Source of the DNA: Hyperoodon ampullatus
Taxonomy: Eukaryota; Chordata; Mammalia; Artiodactyla; Ziphiidae
Length of the DNA: 64,000 nt
Reading direction: 5' to 3'
Assembly (NCBI GenBank): GCA_949752795.1
Contig: CATKHW010000427.1
Coordinates: 1,798,001-1,862,000, forward strand
The notes beneath the pieces are model-generated. The model was not told where the DNA came from. It made no database searches and saw only the letters and a program-made list of their open reading frames with translations. Of this stretch, positions 22,603-36,505 are shown piece after piece (the stretch's first letter is position 1; every line of letters begins with the position of its first letter). The position numbers and the translations under genes were made by a program.

Positions 22603-24341
22603 ACTGAGGACGGTGTAGGTCTTGTCTATTCCAGAGTTGGTTTTTGGAACGGTACCTGTGCTTATATCAAACTCTGGTTTTATGCATCACCCCACCTCTC
22701 CTTCCCCCTTAAGCAGGTATAAGAGTGTTTTCTAAATGTGAGACACTGTTCTCTTTCCTAACTCAGTTCAAGTGTAGCCATGTTTACAGGATCTTCATAA
22801 GTGATATCTTATGATAAGTTTCTTTTTCTGTGTGACTTATTTCACTTAGAATCATCGTACCTGAATCCACCCATTTTGCTACTACTGGTCTTATGACATT
22901 GATTTCATGGCTGAGGGATATTCCATCGTACGTATGTACCACAATTTTTTGAACCATGTTTATATTTTCTGGGATACTTAAGGTGTATCCAAGTTGAGAT
23001 CCTTGTATGCAGTGCAGCCCTAAATTTTGGGGTGGCTCTGTCTTATTGATTTTCAGTTTTCCCAAGGTATATTCCCTAGACTGGTAGTGCCCTTGGCTCT
23101 GTAGCTCTGTTCTTTACTTGTTGTAGGGAACAGAATGCACTCCTCCAGAGAGGCAGTTGGCAATTTACATCCCGCCCATCAGCATAACAAGGCTCCCTGT
23201 TCTCCAGGGCCTGTCTTGCCTTTCTTGTTCTTACACATTTTGTGGATGTCCCTTTTGACCGGTGGGAAGTGATACTTCTTTGTAGTGCAGATTTGCATTG
23301 CCCGCTTGCTTGCTTGGCCAAAAAGGGCGTATGCGTTTTCTCCTGAATATATTCAGGAGAAAACGCATACGCCCTTTTTGGCCAAGTGCATCATTGTCGA
23401 AGTTGTGCCCCTCTTCCTGTGCTTTAAAGGCGATTCCAACGTACCTCTTGAAATCTGTTTCCTGCTATTCTGCCTCGCTTTCAAGTCTGCCTCCTTGCCT
23501 TCCCTCAACAGATTTTTGGACGATAGTTGTCCTTTATTACTCGGCCAGTTTGTGAATTGCTGTGCCCCTGAGCTCCATTTTTCAACTCGTTTTTGGTGAG
23601 CTGACCGCAAGTCCAAAATTTTGGTTCAGGACCTATACTGGTTCCCGGTGGGTGGCTGAGAATTTGGTTAATTCTTCTTCCTGCCGGGAAATTACAGTGA
23701 TATGTGCCCGTCCAAATGCCTAACAGCTACTCTCTCATTGGTTCTCCCTCTTCCCTTTCATCCTGTACCAAGTTGGCAACCTGTGCGAACCAAGATGTTA
23801 AAGGGGCTGTCTCTCCAAGTTGGGAGGTTGATAGTAAAGCAGACGGAAAGTCAATCCGGAGCACCAGGAGAGGGTTTATTCGTTGAGTTTTAGAACACTT
23901 TCATATTCACAGTGTGTCCGTTCTCTAGGTTTCCCGCACATGTTATAGCTGTAGTAATATTCCCTTCAACCTGGAGAGTTTGGACCCATGGAATGGGTGC
24001 CATGCATTATTGCTTTAAAGGGTCTGCATTTGCTCACCCAATCTCACCAATCGTCTCAGTCCCAAGTGTCCCTCCTTATGCCACATCCAGCTGTCGTTGT
24101 AGATAGGGTCATTCCAGCTTTCATCAGAGACCCTGAAGGAATTGTAAAGAATTTCCCAGTTTTTTTGTTTTGTTTTTGAAATTCCTTTTTATAGTGGGTT
24201 TGAGCTGATTCTCGCTGCCATGTTTATGCCAGTCTAGACACACTTGATTCCCTTACGGAGACATATCTATACATAGGTTTTAAGATTCTTACTAGTCAGA
24301 TATTTTCCTCTGCGGGAAATATGGGGTTTTGAGTCCCTTTC
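22603..24341. repeat. Satellite unit 14 (subtype C)
   Basis: Length 1,739 bp. Palindrome 23313-23386 is perfect. In addition to the subtype C states it has gctactactgg and cgtatgtacc, both shared with unit 17. The next L1 copy starts at 24160. Confidence 0.97.
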
Positions 24342-26076
24342 ACTGAGGACGGTGTAGGTCTTGTCTATTCCATAGTTGGTTTTTGGAACGGTACCTGTGC
24401 TTATATCAAACTCTGGTTTTATGCATCACCCCACCTCTCCTTCCCCCTTAAGCAGGTATAAGAGTGTTTTCTAAATGTGAGACACTGTTCTCTTTCCTAA
24501 CTCAGTTCAAGTGTAGCCATGTTTACAGGATCTTCATAAGTGATATCTTATGATAAGTTTCTTTTTCTGTGTGACTTATTTCACTTAGAATCATCGTACC
24601 TGAATCCACCCATTTTGCTGCTACTGGTCTTATGACATTGATTTCATGGCTGAGGGATATTCCATCGTACGTAAGTACCACAATTTTTTGAACCATGTTT
24701 ATATTTTCTGGGATACTTAAGGTGTATCCAAGTTGAGGTCCTTGTATGCAGTGCAGCCCTAAATTTTGGGGTGGCTCTGTCTTATTGATTTTCAGTTTTC
24801 CCAAGGTATATTCCCTAGACTGGTAGTGCCCTTGGCTCTGTAGCTCTGTTCTTTACTTGTTTTAGGGAACAGAATGCACTCCTCCAGAGAGGCAGTTGGC
24901 AATTTACATCCCGCCCATCAGCATAACAAGGCTCCCTGTTCTCCAGGGCCTGTCTTGCCTTTCTGGTTCTTACACATTTTGTGGATGTCCCTTTTGACCG
25001 GTGGGAAGTGATACTTCTTTGTAGTGCAGATTTGCATTGCCCGCTTGCTTGGCCAAAAAGGGCGTATGCGTTTTCTCCTGAATATATTCAGGAGAAAACG
25101 CATACGCCCTTTTTGGCCAAGTGCATCATTGTCGAAGTTGTGCCCCTCTTCCTGTGCTTTAAATGCGATTCCAACGTACCTCTTGAAATCTGTTTCCTGC
25201 TATTCTGCCTCGCTTTCAAGTCCGCCTCGTTGCCTTCCGTCAACAGATTTTTGGACGATAGGTGTCCTTTATTACTCGGCCAGTTTGTGAATTGCTGTGT
25301 CCCTGAGCTCCATTTTTCAACTCGTTTTTGGAGAGCTGACCGCAAGTCCAAAATTTTGGCTCAGGACCTATACTGGTTCCCGGTGGGTGGCTGAGAATTT
25401 GGTTAATTCTTCTTCCTGCCAGGAAATTACAGTGATATGTGCCCGTCCAAATGCCTAACAGCTACTCTCTCATTGGTTCTCCCTCTTCCCTTTCATCCTC
25501 TGCCAAATTGGCAACCTGTGCGAACCAAGAGCTTAAAGGGGCTGTCTCTCCAAGTTGGGAGGTTGATAGTAAAGAAGACGGAAAGTCAAACCGGAGCACC
25601 AGGAGAGGGACTATTCGTTGAGTTTTAGAAACCTTTCGTATTCACAGTGTGTCCGTTCTCTAGGTTTCCCGCACATGTTATAGCTGTAGTAATATTCCCT
25701 TCAACCTGGAGAGTTCGGACCCATGGAATGGGTGCCATGCATTATTGCTTTAAAGGGTGTGCATTTGCTCACCCAATCTCACCAATCGTCTCAGTCCCAA
25801 GGGTCCCTCCTTATGCCACATTCAGCTGTCATTGTAGATAGGGTCATTCCAGCTTTCATCAGAGACCCTGAAGGAATTGTAAAGAATTTCCCAGTTTTTT
25901 TGTTTTGTTTTTGAAATTCCTTTTTATAGTGGGTTTGAGCTGATTCTCGCTGCCATGTTTATGCCAGTCTAGACACACTTGATTCCCTTACGGAGACATA
26001 TCTATACATAGGTTTTAAGATTCTTACTAGTCAGATATTTTCCTCTGCGGGAAATATGGGGTTTTGAGTCCCTTTC
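24342..26076. repeat. Satellite unit 15 (subtype A, 4-bp deletion)
   Basis: Length 1,735 bp, the shortest full unit, owing to loss of one CTTG unit next to the palindrome. Palindrome 25048-25121 is perfect. It carries the full set of subtype A states seen in unit 11. The next L1 copy starts at 25895. Confidence 0.97.
25043..25050. repeat. Contracted CTTG tract
   Basis: One four-base CTTG unit is missing compared with neighbours, making unit 15 the shortest full unit. Confidence 0.85.
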
Positions 26077-27814
26077 ACTGAGAACAGTGTAGGTCTTGTC
26101 TATTCCATAGTTGGTTTTTGGAACGGTACCTGTGCTTATATCAAACTCTGGTTTTATGCATCACCCCACCTCTCTTTTCCTTTAAGCAGGCATAAGAGTG
26201 TTTTCTAAATGTGAGACACTGTTCTCTTTCCTAACTCAGTTCAAGTGTAGCCATGTTTACAGGATCTTCATAAGTGATATCTTATGATAAGTTTCTTTTT
26301 CTGTGTGACTTATTTCACTTAGAATCATCGTACCTGAATCCACCCATTTTGCTGCTACTGGTCTTATGACATTGATTTCATGGCTGAGGGATATTCCATC
26401 GTACGTAAGTACCACAATTTTTTGAACCATGTTTATATTTTCTGGGATACTTAAGGTGTATCCAAGTTGAGGTCCTTGTATGCAGTGCAGCCCTAAATTT
26501 TGGGGTGGCTCTGTCTTATTGATTTTCAGTTTTCCCAAGGTATATTCCCTACACTGGTAGTTCCCTTGGCTCTGTAGCTCTGTTCTTTACTTGTTGTAGG
26601 GAACAGAATGCACTCCTCCAGAGAGGCAGTTGGCAATTTACATCCCGCCCATCAGCATAACAAGGCTCCCTGTTCTCCAGGGCCTGTCTTGCCTTTCTTG
26701 TTCTTACACATTTTGTGGATGTCCCTTTTGACCGGTGGGAAGTGATTCTTCTTTGTAGTGCAGATTTGCATTGCCCGCTTGCTTGCTTGGCCAAAAAGGG
26801 CGTATGCGTTTTCTCCTGAATATATTCAGGAGAAAACGCATACGCCCTTTTTGGCCAAGTGCATCATTGTCGAAGTTGTGCCCCTCTTCCTGTGCTTTAA
26901 AGTCAATTCCAACGTACCTCTTGAAATCTGTTTCCTGCTATCCTGCCTCGCTTTCAAGTCTGCCTCGTTGCCTTCCCTCAACAGATTTTTGGACGATAGT
27001 TGTCCTTTATTACTCGGCCAGTTTGTGAATTGCTGTGCCCCTGAGCTCCATTTTTCAACTCGTTTTTGGTGAGCTGACCGCAAGTCCAAAATTTTGGTTC
27101 AGGACCTATACTGGTTCCCAGTGGGTGGCTGAGAATTTGGTTAATTCTTCTTCCTGCCGGGAAATTACAGTGATATGTGCCCGTCCAAATGCCTAACAGC
27201 TACTCTCTCATTGGTTCTCCCTCTTCCCTTTCATCCTCTGCCAAATTGGCAACCTGTGCGAACCAAGAGGTTAAAGGGGCTGTCTCTCCAAGTTGGGAGC
27301 TTGATAGTAAAGCAGACGGAAAGTCAAACCGGAGCACCAGGAGAGGGACGATGCGTTGAGTTTTAGAAACCTTTCGTATTCACAGTGTGTCCGTTCCCTA
27401 GGTTTCCCGCACATGTTATAGCTGTAGTAATATTCCCTTCAACCTGGAGAGTTTGGACCCATGGAATGGGTGCCATGCATTATTGCTTTAAAGGGTCTGC
27501 ATTTGCTCACCCAATCTCACCAATCATCTCAGTCCCAAGTGTCCCTCCTTATGCCACATCCAGCTGTCGTTGTAGATAGGGTCATTCCAGCTTTCATCAG
27601 AGACCCTGAAGGAATTGTAAAGAATTTCCCAGTTTTTTTGTTTTGTTTTTGAAATTCCTTTTTATAGTGGGTTTGAGCTGATTCTCGCTGCCATGTTTAT
27701 GCCAGTCTAGACACACTTGATTCCCTTACGGAGACATATCAATACATAGGTTTTAAGATTCTTACTAGTCAGATACTTTCCTCTGCGGGAAATATGGGGT
27801 TTTGAGTCCCTTTC
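26077..27814. repeat. Satellite unit 16 (subtype B)
   Basis: Length 1,738 bp. Palindrome 26786-26859 is perfect. Subtype B states tatcctgcctc and aagtctgcctc recur after a subtype A unit. The pyrimidine run near 26170 is rearranged and shortened (ctctcttttcctttaag). The next L1 copy starts at 27633. Confidence 0.97.
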
Positions 27815-29553
27815 ACTGAGGACGGTGTAGGTCTTGTCTATTCCATAGTTGGTTTTTGGAACGGTACCTGTGCTTATATCAAACTCTGGTTTTATGCATC
27901 ACCCCACCTCTCCTTCCCCCTTAAGCAGGTATAAGAGTGTTTTCTAAATGTGAGACACTGTTCTCTTTCCTAACTCAGTTCAAGTGTAGCCATGTTTACA
28001 GGATCTTCATAAGTGATATCTTATGATAAGTTTCATTTTCTGTGTGACTTATTTCACTTAGAATCATCGTACCTGAATCCACCCATTTTGCTACTACTGG
28101 TCTTATGACATTGATTTCATGGCTGAGGGATATTCCATCGTACGTATGTACCACAATTTTTTGAACCATGTTTATATTTTCTGGGATACTTAAGGTGTAT
28201 CCAAGTTGAGGTCCTTGTATGCAGTGCAGCCCTAAATTTTGGGGTGGCTCTGTCTTATTGATTTTCAGTTTTCCCAAGGTATATTCCCTAGACTGGTAGT
28301 GCCCTTGGCTCTGTAGCTCTGTTCTTTACTTGTTGTAGGGAACAGAATGCACTCCTCCAGAGAGGCAGTTGGCAATTTACATCCCGCCCATCAGCATAAC
28401 AAGGCTCCCTGTTCTCCAGGGCCTGTCTTGCCTTTCTTGTTCTTACACATTTTGTGGATGTCCCCTTTGACCGGTGGGAAGTGATACTTCTTTGTAGTGC
28501 AGATTTGCATTGCCCGCTTGCTTGCTTGGCCAAAAAGGGCGTATGCGTTTTCTCCTGAATATATTCAGGAGAAAACGCATACGCCCTTTTTGGCCAAGTG
28601 CATCATTGTCGAAGTTGTGCCCCTCTTCCTGTGCTTTAAAGGCGATTCCAACGTACCTCTTGAAATCTGTTTCCTGCTATTCTGCCTCGCTTTCAAGTCC
28701 GCCTCGTTGCCTTCCCTCAACAGATTTTTGGACGATAGTTGTCCTTTATTACTCGGCCAGTTTGTGAATTGCTGTGCCCCTGAGCTCCATTTTTCAACTC
28801 GTTTTTGGTGAGCTGACCGCAAGTCCAAAATTTTGGTTCAGGACCTATACTGGTTCCCGGTGGGTGGCTGAGAATTTGGTTAATTCTTCTTCCTGCCGGG
28901 AAATTACAGTGATATGTGCCCGTCCAAATGCCTAACAGCTACTCTCTCATTGGTTCTCCCTCTTCCCTTTCATCCTCTGCCAAATTGGCAACCTGTGCGA
29001 ACCAAGAGGTTAAAGGGGCTGTCTCTCCAAGTTGGGAGGTTGATAGTAAAGCAGCCGGAAAGTCAATCCGGAGCACCAGGAGAGGGTTTATTTGTTGAGT
29101 TTTAGAACACTTTCATATTCACAGTGTGTCCGTTCTCTAGGTTTCCCGCACATGTTATAGCTGCAGTAATATTCCCTTCAACCTGGAGAGTTCGGACCCA
29201 TGGAATGGGTGCCATGCATTATTGCTTTAAAGGGTCTGCATTTGCTCACCCAATCTCACCAATCGTCTCAGTCCCAAGTGTCCCTCCTTATGCCACATCC
29301 AGCTGTCGTTGTAGATAGGGTCATTCCAGCTTTCATCAGAGACCCTGAAGGAATTGTAAAGAATTTCCCAGTTTTTTTGTTTTGTTTTTGAAATTCCTTT
29401 TTATAGTGGGTTTGAGCTGATTCTCGCTGCCATGTTTATGCCAGTCTAGACACACTTGATTCCCTTACGGAGACATATCAATACATAGGTTTTAAGATTC
29501 TTACTAGTCAGATATTTTCCTCTGCGGGAAATATGGGGTTTTGAGTCCCTTTC
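27815..29553. repeat. Satellite unit 17 (subtype C)
   Basis: Length 1,739 bp. Palindrome 28525-28598 is perfect. It shares gctactactgg, cgtatgtacc, gggtttatt and agaacactttcatattc with unit 14. The next L1 copy starts at 29372. Confidence 0.97.
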
Positions 29554-30242
29554 ACTGAGGACGGTGTAGGTCTTGTCTATTCCATAGTTGGATTTTGGAA
29601 CGGTACCTGTGCTTATATCAAACTCTGGTTTTATGCATCACCCCACCTCTCCTTCCCCCTTAAGCAGGTATAAGAGTGTTTTCTAAATGTGAGACACTGT
29701 TCTCTTTCCTAACTCAGTTCAAGTGTAGCCATGTTTACAGGATCTTCATAAGTGATATCTTATGATAAGTTTCTTTTTCTGTGTGACTTATTTCACTTAG
29801 AATCATCGTACCTGAATCCACCCATTTTGCTGCTACTGGTCTTATGACATTGATTTCATGGCTGAGGGATATTCCATCGTACGTAAGTACCACAATTTTT
29901 TGAACCATGTTTATATTTTCTGGGATACTTAAGGTGTATCCAAGTTGAGATCCTTGTATGCAGTGCAGCCCTAAATTTTGGGGTGGCTCTGTCTTATTGA
30001 TTTTCAGTTTTCCCAAGGTATATTCCCTAGACTGGTAGTGCCCTTGGCTCTGTTCTTTACTTGTTGTAGGGAACAGAATGCACTCCTCCAGAGAGGCAGT
30101 TGGCAATTTACATCCCACCCATCAGCATAACAAGGCTCCCTGTTCTCCAGGGCCTGTCTTGCCTTTCTTTTTGTTACACATTTTGTGGATGTCCCCTTTG
30201 ACCGGTGGGAAGTGATACTTCTTTGTAGTGCAGATTTGCATT
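29372..30242 (-). mobile_element. L1 3' end with 8-bp slippage deletion
   Basis: This L1-derived segment differs from its neighbours by loss of 8 bp near 30050, between direct copies of gctctgt. The deletion shifts the minus-strand frame in the ORF2 relic and joins it to the downstream frame, producing a 127-codon frame at 29735-30118 that has no significance as a protein. Confidence 0.8.
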
Positions 30243-31290
30243 GCCCGCTTGCGCTTGCTTGCTTGGCCAAAAAGGGCGTATGCGTTTTCTCCTGAATATA
30301 TTCAGGAGAAAACGCATACGCCCTTTTTGGCCAAGTGCATCATTGTCGAAGTTGTGCCCCTCTTCCTTTGCTTTAAAGGCGATTCCAACGTACCTCTTGA
30401 AATCTGTTTCCTGCTATTCTGCCTCGCTTTCACGTCCGCCTCGTTGCCTTCCCTCAACAGATTTTTGGACGATAGTTGTCCTTTATTACTCGGCCAGTTT
30501 GTGAATTGCTGTGCCCCTGAGCTCCATTTTTCAACTCGTTTTTGGTGAGCTGACCGCAAGTCCAAAATTTTGGTTCAGGACCTATACTGGTTCCGGGTGG
30601 GTGGCTGAGAATTTGGTTAATTCTTCTTCCTGCCGGGAAATTACAGTGATATGTGCCCGTCCAAATGCCTAACAGCTACTCTCTCATTGGTTCTCCCTCT
30701 TCCCTTTCATCCTCTGCCAAATTGGCAACCTGTGCGAACCAAGAGGTTAAAGGGGCTGTCTCTCCAAGTTGGGAGGTTGATAGTAAAGCAGACGGAAAGT
30801 CAAACCGGAGCACCAGGAGTGGGATTATTCGTTGAGTTTTAGAAACCTTTCGTATTCACAGTGTGTCCGTTCTCTAGGTTTCCTGCAAATGTTATAGCTG
30901 TAGTAATATTCCCTTCAACCTGGAGAGTTCGGACCCATGGAATGGGTGCCATGCATTATTGCTTTAAAGGGTCTGCATTTGCTCACCCAATCTCACCAAT
31001 CGTCTCAGTCCCAAGTGTCCCTCCTTATGCCACATCCAGCTGTCGTTGTAGATAGGGTCATTCCAGATTTCATCAGAGACCCTGAAGGAATTGTAAAGAA
31101 TTTCCCAGTTTTTTTGTTTTGTTTTTGAAATTCCTTTTTATAGTGGGTTTGAGCTGATTCTCGCTCCCATGTTTATGCCAGTCTAGACACACTTGATTCC
31201 CTTACGGAGACATATCAATACATAGGTTTTAAGATTCTTACTAGTCAGATATTTTCCTCTGCGGGAAATATGGGGTTTTGAGTCCCTTTC
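29554..31290. repeat. Satellite unit 18 (+6 and -8 bp)
   Basis: Length 1,737 bp. It has the 6-bp CTTG-tract insertion shared with unit 8, and lacks 8 bp near 30050, where ctctgtagctctg is reduced to ctctg. The deletion lies between direct copies of gctctgt, as expected for replication slippage. Palindrome 30262-30335 is perfect. The next L1 copy starts at 31109. Confidence 0.97.
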
Positions 31291-33029
31291 ACTGAGGACG
31301 GTGTAGGTCTTGTCTATTCCATAGTTGGTTTTTGGAACGGTACCTGTGCTTATATCAAACTCTGGTTTTATGCATCACCCCACCTCTCCTTCCCCCTTAA
31401 GCAGGTATAAGCGTGTTTTCTAAATGTGAGACACTGTTCTCTTTCCTAACTCAGTTCAAGTGTAGCCATGTTTACAGGATCTTCATAAGTGATATCTTAT
31501 GATAAGTTTCTTTTTCTGTGTGACTTATTTCACTTAGAATCATCGTACCTGAATCCACCCATTTTGCTGCTACTGGTCTTATGACATTGATTTCATGGCT
31601 GAGGGATATTCCATCGTACGTAAGTACCACAATTTTTTGAACCATGTTTATATTTTCTGGGATACTTAAGGTGTATCCAAGTTGAGGTCCTTGTATGCAG
31701 TGCAGCCCTAAATTTTGGGGTGGCTCTGTCTTATTGATTTTCAGTTTTCCCAAGGTATATTCCCTAGACTGGTAGTGCCCTTGGCTCTGTAGCTCTGTTC
31801 TTTACTTGTTTTAGGGAACAGAATGCACTCCTCCAGAGAGGCAGTTGGCAATTTACATCCCGCCCATCAGCATAACAAGGCTCCCTGTTCTCCAGGGCCT
31901 GTCTTGCCTTTCTTGTTCTTACACATTTTGTGGATATCCCTTTTGAACGGTGGGAAGTGATACTTCTTTGTAGTGCAGATTTGCATTGCCCGCTTGCTTG
32001 CTTGGCCAAAAAGGGCGTATGCGTTTTCTCCTGAATATATTCAGGAGAAAACGCATACGCCCTTTTTGGCCAAGTGCATCATTGTCGAAGTTGTGCCCCT
32101 CTTCCTGTGCTTTAAAGGCGATTCCAACGTACCTCTTGAAATCTGTTTCCTGCTATTCTGCCTCGCTTTCAAGTCCGCCTCGTTGCCTTCCCTCAACAGA
32201 TTTTTGGACGATAGTTGTCCTTTATTACTCGGCCAGTTTGTGAATTGCTGTGCCCCTGAGCTCCATTTTTCAACTCGTTTTTGGTGAGCTGACCGCAAGT
32301 CCAAAATTTTGGCTCAGGACCTATACTGGTTCCCGGTGGGTGGCTGAGAATTTGGTTAATTCTTCTTCCTGCCGGGAAATTACAGTGATATGTGCCCGTC
32401 CAAATGCCTAACAGCTACTCTCTCATTGGTTCTCCCTCTTCCCTTTCATCCTCTGCCAAATTGGCAACCTGTGCGAACCAAGAGGTTAAAGGGGCTGTCT
32501 CTCCAAGTTGGGAGGTTGATAGTAAAGCAGACGGAAAGTCAAACCGGAGCACCAGGAGTGGGATTATTCGTTGAGTTTTAGAAACCTTTCGTATTCACAG
32601 TGTGTCCGTTCCCTAGGTTTCCAGCACATGTTATAGCTGTAGTAATATTCCCTTCAACCTGGAGAGTTCGGACCCATGGAATGGGTGCCATGCATTATTG
32701 CTTTAAATGGTCTGCATTTGCTCACCCAATCTCACCAATCGTCTCAGTCCCAAGTGTCCCTCCTTATGCCACATCCAGCTGTCGTTGTAGATAGGGTCAT
32801 TCCAGCTTTCATCAGAGACCCTGAAGGAATTGTAAAGAATTTCCCAGTTTTTTTGTTTTGTTTTTGAAATTCCTTTTTATAGTGGGTTTGAGCTGATTCT
32901 CGCTCCCATGTTTATGCCAGTCTAGACACACTTGATTCCCTTACGGAGACATATCAATACATAGGTTTTAAGATTCTTACTAGTCAGATATTTTCCTCTG
33001 CGGGAAATATGGTGTTTTGAGTCCCTTTC
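31291..33029. repeat. Satellite unit 19
   Basis: Length 1,739 bp. Palindrome 32001-32074 is perfect. Private states include aagcgtgttttc near 31410 and ggatatccc near 31933. The next L1 copy starts at 32848. Confidence 0.97.
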
Positions 33030-34767
33030 ACTGAGGGCGGTGTAGGTCTTGTCTATTCCATAGTTGGTTTTTGGAACGGTACCTGTGCTTATATCAAACT
33101 CTGGTTTTATGCATCACCCCACCTCTCCTTCCCCCTTAAGCAGGTATAAGAGTGTTTTCTAAATGTGAGACACTGTTCTCTTTCCTAACTCAGTTCAAGT
33201 GTAGCCATGTTTACAGGATCTTCATAAGTGATATCTTATGATAAGTTTCTTTTTCTGTGTGACTTATTTCACTTAGAATCATCGTACCTGAATCCACCCA
33301 TTTTGCTGCTACTGGTCTTATGACATTGATTTCATGGCTGAGGGATATTCCATCGTACGTAAGTACCACAATTTTTTGAACCATGTTTATATTTTCTGGG
33401 ATACTTAAGGTGTATCCAAGTTGAGGTCCTTGTATGCAGTGCAGCCCTAAATTTTGGGGTGGCTCTGTCTTATTGATTTTCAGTTTTCCCAAGGTATATT
33501 CCCTAGACTGGTAGTGCCCTTGGCTCTGTAGCTCTGTTCTTTACTTGTTGTAGGGAACAGAATGCACTCCTCCAGAGAGGCAGTTGGCAATTTACATCCC
33601 GCCCATCAGCATAACAAGTCTCCCTGTTCTCCAGGGCCTGTCTTGCCTTTCTTGTTCTTACACATTTTGTGGATGTCCCTTTTGAACGGTGGGAAGTGAT
33701 ACTTCTTTGTAGTGCAGATTTGCATTGCCCACATGTTTGCTTGGCCAAAAAGGGCGTATGCGTTTTCTCCTGAATATATTCAGGAGAAAACGCATACGCC
33801 CTTTTTGGCCAAGTGCATCATTGTCGAAGTTGTGCCCCTCTTCCTGTGCTTTAAAGGCGATTCCAACGTACCTCTTGAAATCTGTTTCCTGCTATTCTGC
33901 CTCGCTTTCAAGTCCGCCTCGTTGCCTTCCCTCAACAGATTTTTGGATGATAGTTGTCCGTTATTACTCGGCCAGTTTGTGAATTGTTGTGCCCCTGAGC
34001 TCCATTTTTCAACTCGTTTTTGGTGAGCTGACCGCAAGTCCAAAATTTTGGCTCAGGACCTATACTGGTACCCGGTGGGTGGCTGAGAATTTGGTTAATT
34101 CTTCTTCCTGCCGGGAAATTACAGTGATATGTGCCCGTCCAAATGCCTAACAGCTACTCTCTCATTGGTTCTCCCTCTTCCCTTTCATCCTCTGCCAAAT
34201 TGGCAACCTGTGCGAACCAAGAGCTTAAAGGGGCTGTCTCTCCAAGTTGGGAGGTTGATAGTAAAGCAGACGGAAAGTCAAACCGGAGCACCAGGAGTGG
34301 GATTATTCGTTGAGTTTTAGAAACCTTTCGTATTCACAGTGTGTCCGTTCCCTAGGTTTCCCGCACATGTTATAGCTGTAGTAATATTCCCTTCAACCTG
34401 GAGAGTTCGGACCCATGGAATGGGTGCCATGCATTATTGCTTTAAAGGGTCTGCATTTGCTCACCCAATCTCACCAATCGTCTCAGTCCCAAGTGTCCCT
34501 CCTTATGCCACATCCAGCTGTCGTTGTAGATAGGGTCATTCCAGCTTTCTTCAGAGACCCTGAAGGAATTGTAAAGAATTTCCCAGCTTTTTGTTTTGTT
34601 TTTGAAATTCCTTTTTATAGTGGGTTTGAGCTGATTCTCGCTGCCATGTTTATGCCAGTCTAGACACACTTGATTCCCTTATGGAGACATATCAATACAT
34701 AGGTTTTAAGATTCTTACTAGTCAGATATTTTCCTCTGCGGGAAATATGGGGTTTTGAGTCCCTTTC
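33030..34767. repeat. Satellite unit 20 (altered flank, short T tract)
   Basis: Length 1,738 bp. Palindrome 33740-33813 is perfect, although the flank on its left has changed to cccacatgtttg, disrupting the CTTG tract. The T tract is shortened and preceded by a C (cccagctttttg); the next L1 copy starts at about 34588. Confidence 0.97.
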
Positions 34768-36505
34768 GCTGAGGACGGTGTAGGTCTTGTCTATTCCATA
34801 GTTGGTTTTTGGAACGGTACCTGTGCTTATATCAAACTCTGGTTTTATGCATCACCCCACCTCTCCTTCCACCTTAAGCAGGTATAAGAGTGTTTTCTAA
34901 ATGTGAGACACTGTTCTCTTTCCTAACTCAGTTCAAGTGTAGCCATGTTTACAGGATCTTCATAAGTGATATCTTATGATAAGTTTCTTTTTCTGTGTGA
35001 CTTATTTCACTTAGAATCATCGTACCTGAATCCACCCATTTTGCTGCTACTGGTCTTATGACATTGATTTCATGGCTGAGGGATATTCCATCGTACGCAA
35101 GTACCACAATTTTTTGAACCATGTTTATATTTTCTGGGATACTTAAGGTGTATCCAAGTTGAGATCCTTGTATGCAGTGCAGCCCTAAATTTTGGGGTGG
35201 CTCTGTCTTATTGATTTTCAGTTTTCCCAAGGTATATTCCCTACACTGGTAGTGCCCTTGGCTCTGTAGCTCTGTTCTCTACTTGTTGTAGGGAACAGAA
35301 TGCACTCCTCCAGAGAGGCAGTTGGCAGTTTACATCCCACCCATCAGCATAACAAGGCTCCCTGTTCTCCAGGGCCTGTCTTGCCTTTCTTGTTCTTACA
35401 CATTTTGTGGATGTCCCCTTTGACCGGTGGGTAGTGATACTTCTTTGTAGTGCAGATTTGCATTGCCCGCTTGCTTGCTTGGCCAAAAAGGGCGTATGCG
35501 TTTTCTCCTGAATATATTCAGGAGAAAATGCATACGCCCTTTTTGGCCAAGAGCATCATTGTCGAAGTTGTGCCCCTCTTCCTGTGCTTTAAAGGCGATT
35601 CCAACGTACCTCTTGAAATCTGTTTCCTGCTATTCTGCCTCGCTTTCAAGTCCGCCTCATTGCCTTCCCTCAACAGATTTTTGGACGATAGTTGTCCTTT
35701 ATTACTCGGCCAGTTTGTGAATTGCTGTGCCCCTGAGCTCCATTTTTCAACTCGTTTTTGGTGAGCTGACCGCAAGTCCAAAATTTTGGTTCAGGACCTA
35801 TACTGGTTCCCGGTGGGTGGCTGAGAATTTGGTTAATTCTTCTTCCTGCCGGGAAATTACAGTGATATGTGCCCGTCCAAATGCCTAACAGCTACTCTCT
35901 CATTGGTTCTCCCTCTTCCCTTTCATCCTCTGCCAAATTGGCAACCTGTGCGAACCAAGATGTTAAAGGGGCTGTCTCTCCAAGTTGGGAGGTTGATAGT
36001 AAAGCAGACGGAAAGTCAAACCGGAGCACCAGGAGAGGGACTATGCGTTGAGTTTTAGAAACCTTTCGTATTCACAGTGTGTCCGTTCTCTAGGTTTCCA
36101 GCACATGTTATAGCTGTAGTAATATTCCCTTCAACCTGGAGAGTTCGGACCCATGGAATGGGTGCCATGCATTATTGCTTTAAAGGGTCTGCATTTGCTC
36201 ACCCAATCTCACCAATCATCTCAGTCCCAAGTGTCCCTCCTTATGCCACATCCAGCTGTCGTTGTAGATAGGGTCATTCCAGCTTTCATCAGAGACCCTG
36301 AAGGAATTGTAAAGAATTTCCCAGTTTTTTTGTTTTGTTTTTGAAATTCCTTTTTATAGTGGGTTTGAGCTGATTCTCGCTGCCATGTTTATGCCAGTCT
36401 AGACACACTTGATTCCCTTACGGAGACATATCAATACATAGGTTTTAAGATTCTTACTAGTCAGATACTTTCTCTGCAGGAAATATGGGGTTTTGAGTCC
36501 CTTTC
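34768..36505. repeat. Satellite unit 21
   Basis: Length 1,738 bp. Palindrome 35478-35551 has one right-arm C to T change at a CpG, the same change as in unit 26. The unit start is CENP-B-box-like. The end has tactttctctg with one C missing, a state shared with unit 35. The next L1 copy starts at 36325. Confidence 0.97.
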
